Assembly (NCBI GenBank): GCA_032353305.1
Contig: JAUCNG010056667.1
Coordinates: forward strand, 1 to 14,508
Direction: 5' to 3'
From: Cephalothrix spiralis
Lineage: Eukaryota; Nemertea; Palaeonemertea; Archinemertea; Cephalotrichidae
DNA: 14,508 bases
In this document: one piece after another, positions 6,965 through 14,508 of the stretch
Position numbering within the stretch: position 1 is the first letter of the stretch
Layout of the letters: each line of letters begins with the position of its first letter
Notes under the pieces: model-generated
The model's input: the letters and a program-made list of their open reading frames with translations, nothing else
The model's database searches: none
What the model was told of the DNA's origin: nothing
Position numbers and translations under genes: made by a program

Positions 6965-9900
6965 GTATAACTATCTCTCATGTTTTGATTTAAGTTCAGG
7001 CTCTATCAGATAGACGATAAGATTAGCGCTAGCTACACCTGTTTTAAAGGAACGATTTGAAGATCATACTAGTGCTGCGGGAAGCATACGAAGCTCCATT
7101 CCCAAAATCTGCGAGTTCCAAGAACAAACATGCGTGATAGTTTGAAGTCTGGATACTACCTCTGACGGTTGACTAAATTTCTTTTATCTGACCTTGGATC
7201 TGTTTCATCAATAAAATCGCGGCTTCGGAGCCAATCTTATCGCGGTGAAAATATACCATGATGTATTCTCATCTCAGGGTTCCCACTGGTCCTGGAAACC
7301 CTGGAAAAAAGTTTCAGGCCTGGAAATCCTGGAAAAGTCCTGGAATTTTGTCAAAAGTCCTGGAAAATTTTTAGAACGTCCTAGAAAAAACATTCTAAAA
7401 ATCGCGATATGACTCTTGAATTTGCAAAATTTTCTTCGCCTCGCTTTGCTCGGCTCAATAACCTGATAATATATCATTTTTTGTGTTAGAAGGCACGCAT
7501 TAATAAAAGGTTTTTTTCGCACTTGATAATTTTCATGTAAAATATGTCCAATCCCTAATCCATTAATCCGAACGCAATTGCGTAAAATTGCTTAGAAATG
7601 GCAATTCCGCAAAGTGCCTTAAAACCGCGATTATGACCCTTAATTTTTAAAATTTTCTCGGATATTTCTGGTAAAAAGTCCTGAATGTTTTGAAAAGTCC
7701 TGGAAAACACCTGTAATTTTGCTAACAAAATCCGTGGGAACCCTGATTCTGGACGCGCGTCAATTGAAATAACACATTCAGAATTTTTACTACACTCTGA
7801 GTGTAGGGCATCTTGTCTCCAAGGGCAGTGTCGAATCATCTCTGATATCTACTACCCTCGTTTCATTTGGAATACTTTGTTGATGATATGTATCCCGATT
7901 AATGTGTAAATATTAAATAATGTGCTAAGATTAAATTCTGGACCATTGGTCAATAAACTTACTATCCGAGTATTTGATAAATTAGAATTTAAAATGTTTT
8001 GGTCCGGGTTTCGAACTTTCGACCTTCTGAACTGTTGGTAGTCGCCTTAACCACTCAGCCACTGGGCTGTAGCTTATACCGGAAATGATTAACAATCGTG
8101 AAGCCTTTGCAATTATTGGTGGGTGCCGGAGGTCTAAAACCCGGACCCGGAAGCAACCGTGCCCGGAACTTTATCGGATAATGATTGAAAGTCGACTCGC
8201 TACGTCTTTATGTTAGATTGTTAGTAATGGCTAAACAAGTCGCAAATTCAATTTATTTTCTTGATTTAAGGCACAAATTTGCAAGCATTGATCGACTACA
8301 CACAGAATCCTGAAAATCATTCACAAGCTGAAATTGCTGTTGTGATCTCAAATGTCCCGGATGTGAAAGGAATTGAAAGAGCTAAATGTGCTGGAATACC
8401 AACAAAGGTATTTATTTTACATATGATCAATTGAGTTTACCTTAACAAAAAAAAAAAGGTTATGTATAGAATCGGATGTGTATTTCCTCTAGTTTTATAC
8501 ACAAGCGGGGGGAGGGGAGGTGCCGGGAAATGTCAAAATAGCACTGCGTAGCGCTTGTGCTAGGGGCTAGGCATCGCAGGCAAGGAAACTTTCTCGATCG
8601 CTAGTTGTCTCTTTGGAATAAATTGGATGGCCCATTGATCGCCCACATGGGCGGGGATTTTGTATGTTTTTCGATTTTACTAGAAAAAACTCCACTTCAA
8701 AATGGAACAAACGAGCAAAAAACAGATAAAAAATTAAGAAAGAATAACTTTCACTTATTAATTCTACAAATTTTGATCATCTACTTATTATTTTTTAAAT
8801 GGTTCATTATGTTGTTTTAAGTGTTTATTCAATCAATGTTCATTAAGGGTATAAAAACAATGGAAAAAAGTGGTGCGGCCTTCATATAGGACGCCATGTA
8901 TTATTGAATCTTTAATAATACATTTACCCTTCTGCAATTTATTACATACATGTACATGTCCAACGGCGAGCGCACATGTGTATCTGGTTTTGTGCGAACG
9001 CGTTATCATTACTAAAAAAATACGAAAGGCACATCGAACACACACATAATTATATTGTGACGTCATCAGGGTGACCAGTGACCTGGAAATCAGGGAAATG
9101 TCAGGGGAAACAATTTTGGTTCGAAAAGTCAGGGAATTTTCAAATTTTGATGAAAGTCGGGGAGATTTATTCCTGAGAATTAATTCACGACAAATTATTT
9201 GTCGTGAAATACATTTTGATGAAAAATATATATGTCGCGAAAAATTTTGAATTTTTTTGAAATGGTCAGGGATTTCAGTGAAAAGTCAAAGAATTTTGAA
9301 ATTCAAAAATACTGGTCACCCTGGTCATGCATCTATTCAGCTACTATTGGGATTTTACTGGTCAACGATGATGACGCGTTCGCACAAAACACGAAACGCA
9401 CATGAGGTAGGGGATGATCTCTGCTTAAGCAAATTTACGCGCGGTCAGACATCGCGGAAGGTCCAGTTCCGGTCCAAGATGGCTGTGGGATCTTGGGTCC
9501 TTTGGATACTTTACTAGTTTTCCAATTCCTTTTGTTATCCCGCCGCTGCCACCATATGTGGGATCTTGGGTCCTTTGTATCACTTCTCATATTAACTATA
9601 ACACTATTGAACCAAAAATCGTGCATTTATTCGCATATTATCGATGATCACACTCACTCTCAGTTGACACACGAGGCTTCGTGACCCCAAACTCCTATAT
9701 CCCATCCAGCTATACAGTAGGGGGTGGATCACCACAATGGCGTCCAGTTCCGGTACGTCCGTGGATGTAGATGGAAATGCTAGTATGGTTAATGATAAAG
9801 CGTTAGCACGATAGGCACATTAATACATGTTACCACATATGTGCTCGCTGTTAGACATACCTCATTTATTCGGATGAAAACTTTCTTGTCCTCCTTCGGA

Positions 9901-12900
9901 AACAAATTGCTTTCAAGGTTGGCCAGAAAAATGTAAACCTTGCTGAATAAATGACGAAGTTGGTGGCATAATTTATCAGAGTTAAACCCGTCGTAAAGCG
10001 GCACAAGTCGTAAAACATATGAACTTCATTCTCGTTTAAACCAAAGAAGTCGTTCATGTAATAATAATGGAATATTGTCCATGAAACAACATAGGGTAAT
10101 AGCATAACCAAAAACCATGTCGAAACCAAAATTAAGTTCAATGTAGCCTTGTTTTCTTTAAGTATTTCATCTTTAGAGCTTGTTGACTTGTCCCTATTTT
10201 TGCGGCTCCTTGTAATCTCAAAAATTATCCAAATATTCATGAAAAGTATACCAAAGCATGGCACGGTGTGGTAATATGCTAGTTTGTATATGGCGACAAT
10301 ATCGGAGTATACGTGGCCTTTAGTGAAAGGCAGGCATTTCTCTACATATCCATGCAATATTATGATGTCATTTACAATTGGCCCGATTGTGCCGAATATA
10401 AGCGCAAAAATCAAAAGCGCAATAAGGAAACATTTTCGACGCTTGTTCGTTATGAATGCTTTAGCTTTATATGGAAAACAAATTGCAACAAAACGTTCTG
10501 TTGTAAATCCAAAAACCAACCATGACGACAACCAAGAGATGACATACCAACAAAATTTTACACTTTTACATATTGAAGAACTGTATGTAAGAATGTCAAA
10601 ACTGATATCACCACCTGTGACAATTTTTAGCCCATCGTTAATCCACAGAATTAAACCCTTTAAGATTAAATTACCGCTGTCAGTTAAAGCTAACATAAAC
10701 AGATAGTGTATGCCACATGTTTCCCACTTTTTAAAGTTCCAAAACACGATTAACGACAAAATATTACCGGCTAATCCAAAGATAATCACAAATGGAATAA
10801 TATATCCTCTGTATATATTTGTTATTGTAACTATTGGCAACAAAGAGTCCATTAAAGAAGTCACATTTTGAGGTATTTCGGCGTTATTGTCAGTTGAATC
10901 AGTAATAACAATTAAAAACGGGTTTAAAACTAATAATATAATATAATTCATTGTAATGTATTAAAGTTATGTCCTTAGACTGTAAACATGTGTGATTTCG
11001 TATCTATGATCATCTATCTGATACTTAGCAAGTTTTGATTAGATAGGACGCGAAAAATCTAAAGCAGGATGTGACGAAATGGGTAAATTTTTATATAAAT
11101 TAGGCCTCTGCATTATCTATGCATTAACATTATCATTTTAATCTCGTAATAAAATTGAATCCGTAATGAGAAAATGATTATTTTCTTATCTTTTGGGGCG
11201 GTTAGATATAAAACGGGATTCAAATAGTTATACAGCAATGTACAGCATCTATCAATCTCTTTTTGCTATCTATGAACATAAAATTAGATTATCAGGGTCA
11301 GATTGGTGTGATAAATGAAATGTCAATGTCATAAATTTTAAAAAATAACTAAAGTGCCAAAAATTTCTGACCTTTGAATTTCAAAATTTTCCCTGCCTCG
11401 CTCCACTTGTCCCCAAGGGCAGTTTCGATTTATCCTAATCTCTACGTACAATTTAGAAGGCCGATCTCAAAATTAAGGACTCTGCGTAGGAGTATGCGCT
11501 CCACTTTGGCTTATTAAGATTGTTGTTTGTGCTCCCCTCATGTATATAAATGTACGCGTTTATCAATTAAAACTGAGATCAGTGCAATCAAAATGTCATG
11601 ATGATCGGTGATAACACTGAATCGCTCTGTCGTCTTAGCCTCGAAACCTAAAAATTAAAAAAATCGCCTCATTTCGCTCGGCTGACTTCATTCAATTTGA
11701 CTGAGTAAACGGATAAAAAGGATTATCATTATCAGATTATGAAACCCTGAAATAGTCCATATGAAACCGAAATCCCTTTCCGCCCCTTAGGGGCTTAAGG
11801 TGGACCCGTTGATCCTATATTACAGGCACGGGGGAGGGACACCCTATCCAACCCGTGTGATAATTATGTGATGTATCACATATTGGTCAATCTGATCCCA
11901 GTGATCCCTGGTTTAGGGTAAAACAGGGACATGGTTTAGTTGGTGTGAGACTAACAGTTATAGGTTTGAGACTACAGTACTATTGTGCCATGATCATTCA
12001 GGAGATGGTGGCTAGCAAGAACCGGTGTGGCCCTGCGATAAATAGGGACGAGGTTAGTATATCGCGAGCCCGCACATTATTTTAATCTTTAATATTTCAA
12101 GAAAATATAGAAAAAAGCTTCTTCTAGCAAACCTACGCTTTTTACCCTACGCAAGAAAAGTGTACAACAGCACATAAAGACCAGATTTACGTTTCGGTTG
12201 GTCCCAATTTCTTTAATGTTCTTTTGCCTTCACTTTCAGGTTATAAATCACAAAGATTTCAAAAAGCGACTTGACTTTGATATGGCAGTTGATTCCTATT
12301 TGGAAGAATGTGGTGTTGAAATTGTGTGCCTGGCTGGCTTTATGCGAATTCTTACGGGTAAGAAATTTATAATACGAAAACATATTTACGTATGGGATCA
12401 TACCGCACTTCGAAATACTGTGGCAAATTCGAAAACTGATATTTTTCCATACTTATTTTATCAATAACATCCTTTGGCATCATATGCTATAAAGTTTTGG
12501 CTCATGAATGGATTTAGGCGGGCAAAGTGGGTATTTTTTCTTTCTCGAAAAAAATTTCGAATTTGATTTTTTGTAAGTAAAAAAAGTTATGTTATAATGG
12601 ACTTTCATTCAAGATTTCGCTATCGTAAGTTCCTAATGATATTATTTAGGAGTCTGACCCACGAATAGCTGATAAAAATATTTTGGTATTGAATAACGAT
12701 GACCAGAAGTGAGAGCTTCAATCATGGCGGTGACAAAGCGCTCCAGAGCGCCGATTTTGATTAACAGGCAAAAATAATCAGGAATATCAGGGAAGCTGTC
12801 ACTTAAAACAGTCTTGTATTGACTTTCAGGTAAATTTACGAAAAAATGGCAAGGTAAACTCCTGAATGTACATCCGTCTTTGCTACCATCTTTCAAGGGT

Positions 12901-12969
12901 GCTGAAGCTCATAAATTGGTACTAGAAGCTGGTGTCCGGATAAGTGGATGTTCCGTCCATTTTGTAACC
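6824..12969 (+). CDS. GART: Glycinamide ribonucleotide formyltransferase domain of trifunctional GARS-AIRS-GART (partial, 4 exons)
   Basis: Joining 6824-6964, 8271-8407, 12240-12357 and 12830-12969 gives 178 complete codons in one frame with GT-AG introns. The product formylates glycinamide ribonucleotide using 10-formyltetrahydrofolate in cytosolic de novo purine synthesis. The evidence is a run of strong landmarks in order: VGVLISGSGTNLQALID (phosphate-binding loop and first helix), AEIAVVISN, AGIPT, INHKDF, IVCLAGFMRILTG, and LLNVHPSLLPSFKG with the catalytic Asn and His. The first exon enters mid-codon and carries linker sequence that precedes the domain in animal trifunctional proteins, so upstream GARS-AIRS exons are expected. 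They are not seen in 1-6823. The exon with the catalytic Asp (VDAGQII-type motif) and the C-terminus is also absent and should lie past the right edge. A GPCR gene lies antisense in the third listed gap. No frameshift or stop was found. Confidence 0.93.
7275..7745. mobile_element. 471-bp hAT-like MITE with 12-bp terminal repeats
   Basis: It starts with CAGGGTTCCCAC and ends with the exact reverse complement GTGGGAACCCTG. Inside are many CCTGGAAA-type words and two direct copies of a segment near 7399-7440 and 7622-7665. No convincing target duplication was found. The two minus-strand frames here look like repeat read-through rather than genes. It lies in a GART intron. Confidence 0.75.
7999..8073 (-). 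repeat. tRNA-like SINE head or tRNA pseudogene
   Basis: The minus strand has the A box TGGCTGAGTGGTTAAGGC, very close to tRNA-Ser/Leu, and the B box AGTTCGAAACCC with normal spacing. The T-arm stem arms (GAAAG and CCCGG) do not pair, which argues against a functional tRNA. It lies in a GART intron, antisense to GART. Confidence 0.6.
8271..8407 (+). CDS. GART: GART exon: TNLQALID and VVISN region
   Basis: The acceptor is TTGATTTAAG and the donor CAAAG|GTATTT. The split Gly codon joins the previous exon to give SGSGTNLQALID, a signature of the family. It ends in phase 0 after AGIPTK. Confidence 0.93.
8976..9403. repeat. Inverted repeat arms flanking the 9067-9323 MITE
   Basis: The arm TTTTGTGCGAACGCGT at 8988-9003 is matched perfectly by ACGCGTTCGCACAAAA at 9374-9389, and similarity spreads to about 36 bases per arm (8976-9011 and 9368-9403). 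The MITE lies between the arms, so an older foldback element seems to have been entered by a younger one. Confidence 0.65.
9067..9323. mobile_element. 257-bp MITE with 13-bp terminal repeats and GTCAT target duplication
   Basis: It begins CAGGGTGACCAGT and ends with the perfect complement ACTGGTCACCCTG. GTCAT directly flanks both ends (9062-9066 and 9324-9328), giving a 5-bp duplication. The interior has CAGGGAAA/GTCAGGG words on an AT-rich background and no gene. The CAGGG ends suggest a hAT relative; a 5-bp duplication is unusual for classical 8-bp hAT elements. Confidence 0.78.
9484..9577. repeat. 21-bp exact direct repeat
   Basis: The same 21 bases, beginning TGTGGGATCTTGGG, occur at 9484-9504 and 9557-9577. 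CCAAGATGGCTGTGGGATCTTGG at the first copy also forms a 7-bp hairpin, described here by its arms CCAAGAT and ATCTTGG. Confidence 0.8.
9865..9870 (-). terminator. Candidate AATAAA polyadenylation signal overlapping the GPCR stop
   Basis: The minus strand reads GAATAAATGAG, so AATAAA overlaps the TAA stop. Use of this site would leave a very short 3' UTR. No better hexamer was noticed just downstream. Confidence 0.3.
9866..10951 (-). CDS. Class A (rhodopsin-like) GPCR, probable peptide-type receptor, intronless
   Basis: An uninterrupted 361-residue frame with seven hydrophobic segments at about 48-71, 81-104, 128-155, 172-195, 217-246, 268-294 and 310-336. Class A landmarks: GN at 62-63, LALTD ending at D91, C128 and C206 (expected disulfide), ERF at 152-154 for the D/ERY motif, P231 in TM5, P286 in TM6, and NFVIY at 331-335 in place of NPxxY. 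After TM7, a basic helix-8-like tail carries C350. A sequon lies at N29 and residues 1-17 are hydrophobic, so they could be a signal peptide. A TATA-like string (minus, 11089-11097) lies about 140 bases upstream; its use is unproven. The look is that of the lophotrochozoan FMRFamide/peptide-receptor-like expansion, but the ligand cannot be read from sequence. The gene lies antisense within a GART intron. The long plus-strand frames opposite it are shadows. Confidence 0.88.
   Translation of the reverse strand: MNYIILLVLNPFLIVITDSTDNNAEIPQNVTSLMDSLLPIVTITNIYRGYIIPFVIIFGLAGNILSLIVFWNFKKWETCGIHYLFMLALTDSGNLILKGLILWINDGLKIVTGGDISFDILTYSSSICKSVKFCWYVISWLSSWLVFGFTTERFVAICFPYKAKAFITNKRRKCFLIALLIFALIFGTIGPIVNDIIILHGYVEKCLPFTKGHVYSDIVAIYKLAYYHTVPCFGILFMNIWIIFEITRSRKNRDKSTSSKDEILKENKATLNLILVSTWFLVMLLPYVVSWTIFHYYYMNDFFGLNENEVHMFYDLCRFTTGLTLINYATNFVIYSARFTFFWPTLKAICFRRRTRKFSSE
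11361..11452. repeat. Dispersed repeat fragment shared with 7405-7452 and 7808-7852
   Basis: TGACCTTTGAATTTCAAAAT then CCTGCCTCGCTCC parallels 7410-7447, and CCAAGGGCAGTTTCGA parallels CCAAGGGCAGTGTCGA near 7820. Order is kept, so this is probably a shortened copy of the same family. Confidence 0.45.
12240..12357 (+). CDS. GART: GART exon: VINHKDF to MRILTG
   Basis: The acceptor CACTTTCAG and donor ACGG|GTAAGAA are both strong. The exon begins in phase 0 with VINHKDF and holds EIVCLAGFMRILTG, part of the conserved core. Reading through the donor gives unrelated sequence. Confidence 0.93.
12358..12829 (+). other. GART intron, no other content seen
   Basis: A 472-base intron between strong splice sites. 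The minus-strand frame at 12642-12896 runs into the next GART exon in antisense and is a shadow. Confidence 0.75.
12830..12969 (+). CDS. GART: GART exon: catalytic NVHPSLLPSFKG
   Basis: The acceptor is GACTTTCAG and the donor AACC|GTAAGTAT. It codes the catalytic Asn and His within LLNVHPSLLPSFKG, then the substrate loop and GCSVHFVT. The next residues in the family form the motif with the catalytic Asp; that exon was not found in 12970-14508. Confidence 0.93.
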
Positions 12970-12982
12970 GTAAGTATACTCT

Positions 12983-13513
12983 GGTAAACGCGAGCTTAAA
13001 ATTCCGTGCTATAGTCCAGTAAAATGGGGACTGATAGTGGAAAAAAATAGGGGAGAAATGGGACCAGTTGGAATGAGTAGCCAATACATTCCTGATCATC
13101 ATACTAAAAGTCCCCATTCGTCACCCCTGTGGAATTTCCGTTATACCGGAAATGACGTCACGACCCTGGGGTATTTGTAATAAGTGCCAATAACTCAAAA
13201 GTAAGCTAATTAGGGCTGCTAAATGTATTATGAGTTGATAGGAACTTGTATAAGAGCTTTCGAATGAGCTATAGTTTGACCCCATATGACCTTTGGTTAT
13301 GACGTCACACTAGGTTTGTCGTCATAGTGTCATAAAATTTCAATAAATAAGCTAGTTAAGGCAATATGATGTATAACGAGTTGATAGGAACTTGTTAAAG
13401 AGCTTTCGAATGAGCTATAGTTTGACCCCATATGACCTTTGGTTATGATGTAACGCTAGGTATGACCCTGCCCTCCATATTCCGGTAAACGCGAGCTTAA
13501 AATTCCGTGCTAT
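12983..13513. repeat. 30-bp exact direct repeat, copies 501 bp apart
   Basis: A 30-base string that begins GGTAAACGCGAGC and ends CCGTGCTAT is identical at 12983-13012 and 13484-13513. The first copy begins 14 bases past the GART exon. The second copy is flanked by two CCCTGCCCTCCAT words (13466-13478 and 13517-13529). Confidence 0.85.
13186..13465. repeat. 146-bp tandem duplication
   Basis: The segment containing GAGTTGATAGGAACTTGT at 13232 recurs at 13378. Near-identical sequence covers the AGAGCTTTCGAATGAGC and TTTGACCCCATATGACC parts; the 5' portion (AAGCTAATTAGGGC versus AAGCTAGTTAAGGC) is more diverged. Uneven divergence suggests an old duplication or selection on part of the unit. Confidence 0.85.
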
Positions 13514-13788
13514 CTTCCCTGCCCTCCATCGGCTGGACGTGTTAAATTCAAATCCGCAATACATATTTAGCACGGACAGTCGGGGCGCGCATTTATTATG
13601 GTACCGTAAGTACAACTTGCTGTTCAATATGGGGCAAGACTAGTAATTAGTATCTTAACCTTTTTAGTACCGGTACTAAAAGGGTCGACTTCAAAAAATC
13701 ATAACTTCCCCTTGAGACTTTCAATCAGATTCAGCTATACGTCATTTTGAAGCTTATGCTTTTTAGCACCCAGAAAATAAAAAGAATT

Positions 13789-13801
13789 GGGGGGGGGGGG
13801 G
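13789..13801. repeat. Poly-G tract (13 bases)
   Basis: A plain G run; its length may be uncertain in assembly. It stands in the gene-free right portion of the window. Confidence 0.9.
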
Positions 13802-14436
13802 TCTATCCGTGTGTTGTTTTTTTTTAATCGATTTTTGTAAACCTTCCCAAAGGTATACAAATTTTCACCTTTAGTCAAAAATATAGGTGGCAGCATAAAC
13901 TTCCTCCCATTCGAACAATTTTAAAACTAATAAAGAACTATACCATAAATCAAATCCCCAATCAAAATCGTACTTACCCCCTAAGTGATATTTTTGGCCC
14001 CCAATAATTCAGCTTTTTGGGAATTTTAACGACATCGACCGGATTTAACCGAAGACCAATACTAGTCTTAAACCATTATATAGATAGCAATTAAATACAC
14101 ATGTGGCTCTCTCTGCAATTTGAATGGGCTCAAGGAAAAACTCCGAAAGCCGGCGAAGTCTGCTTTTGCTGAATATTATGTTTCCTAATAATACTGGCCT
14201 TTGTATCTGGAGGATCCAGGTTCGATGCTCACCATTGCATGCGCCCGAACACTTCGTCGTATGTACATGCATAATGCGTAAAGCATATTTAAACAATAAT
14301 TATGACAGTTAAAAAATTCAGTTCGATCCTCGTGCTAGGGGCGGAGCTAAAGATGACGTCATACATGTAATCAAAACACTTACTTTTTTTTCTTTCGTTT
14401 TCGAGCTTCGGTTTTTGGTCTATTTACATCGTTTTT

Positions 14437-14508
14437 AGCTCACATGGTACCTTTAGGTACCATATGTGAGCTTATGCTATCGCGCGTTGTCTGTGTGGAT
14501 GGATGTGT
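14437..14508 (+). repeat. Edge of a dispersed repeat that opens with a strong hairpin
   Basis: AGCTCACATGGTACC (14437-14451) pairs with GGTACCATATGTGAGCT (14456-14472) apart from a two-base bulge, with a TTTA loop. It is followed by TATGCTATCGCGCGTTGTCT and TGG/TGT words. From memory, repeats starting AGCTCAC-hairpin-GTGAGCTTATGC..GTCTGTC are very common in bivalves. The element continues beyond the window. Confidence 0.6.

Larger units (their letters stand above)
6965..8270 (+). other. GART intron with a hAT-like MITE and a tRNA-like repeat
   Basis: It contains the 471-bp element and the antisense tRNA-like head. No gene was recognised in the remainder. Confidence 0.7.
8408..12239 (+). other. 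3.8-kb GART intron hosting the antisense GPCR
   Basis: The donor follows AGIPTK and the acceptor precedes VINHKDF. Inside are the nested foldback/MITE pair, direct repeats and the GPCR. The part from 10952 to 12239 has only short repeat fragments and, around 11800-12060, GC-richer sequence (CCCTGCGATAAATAGGGAC) that looks repeat-derived. Confidence 0.85.
12970..14508. other. Start of the next GART intron, repeat-rich
   Basis: No exon encoding the remaining formyltransferase part (Asp-Ala-Gly motif and C-terminus) was recognised. Content is tandem, direct and hairpin repeats, plus a B-box-like GTTCGATCC at about 14323 with no partner A box. Confidence 0.65.

Noticed and set aside
7274-7839. 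Two minus-strand frames of 82 and 94 codons
   Set aside because: They largely translate the CCTGGAAA-type repeats of the MITE, and their repeated FQDF/FSRTFQN motifs are repeat-derived.
8605-8820. 71-codon plus-strand frame
   Set aside because: Low-complexity hydrophobic and Lys-rich tail from AT-rich DNA inside the GART intron; no domain.
9789-10004. 71-codon minus-strand frame overlapping the GPCR end
   Set aside because: It is in another frame of the GPCR C-terminal codons, with no sign of a splice into it.
10284-10706. 140-codon plus-strand open frame
   Set aside because: Lies wholly antisense to the GPCR and shows no family features; it is a shadow. The 70-codon frame at 10313-10525 is the same case.
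14200-14335. Further tRNA-like B boxes (GGTTCGATGCTC and GTTCGATCC)
   Set aside because: No A box at the right distance upstream and no cloverleaf, so not annotated.
12970-14508. Final GART exon
   Set aside because: Searched by eye for an Asp-Ala-Gly-Gln motif followed by the C-terminal region behind an acceptor; none found, so it probably lies beyond the edge.

Overview
The window is animal nuclear DNA, not prokaryotic. Coding sequence is split by GT-AG introns, is AT-rich, and is surrounded by small palindromic transposons, tRNA-like repeat heads and poly-C/poly-G tracts. Multi-exon genes, an intronless peptide-type GPCR, and a right-edge hairpin repeat (14437-14472) of a type I associate with bivalves point to a lophotrochozoan invertebrate, probably a mollusc. 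That placement is inference; the conserved exons alone only say 'metazoan'.

Layout. (1) 1-900: repeats only, namely a 20-bp tandem array, a 15-bp hairpin and a tRNA-like head. (2) 901-5161, minus strand: a seven-exon gene for a predicted 448-residue type II membrane protein, with a short cytosolic tail, one membrane helix, a Ser/Thr/Pro stalk encoded by small phase-1 exons, and a C-terminal NHL-type propeller. Introns 1 and 6 carry foldback elements. (3) 5162-6823: no recognisable gene; poly-C tracts, a foldback and a diverged ~57-bp tandem array. (4) 6824-12969, plus strand: four consecutive exons of the glycinamide ribonucleotide formyltransferase (GART) domain of the trifunctional purine-synthesis protein. 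They start in the AIRS-GART linker and stop just before the exon that should carry the catalytic Asp. (5) 9866-10951, minus strand: an intronless 361-residue class A GPCR nested antisense in the 3.8-kb GART intron, beside a MITE that sits inside another inverted repeat. (6) 12970-14508: no gene seen; tandem and direct repeats and the terminal hairpin repeat.

The three genes have no evident shared pathway: de novo purine synthesis, a cell-surface propeller protein and a peptide-type receptor. Their link is physical nesting. I see no defence system, gene cluster or clearly new molecular system. The most informative signals are the duplicated stalk exons with a shifted splice acceptor, the antisense nested receptor with altered motifs, a mariner-like MITE 19 bp from a splice donor, and an excess of the palindrome TGACGTCA.
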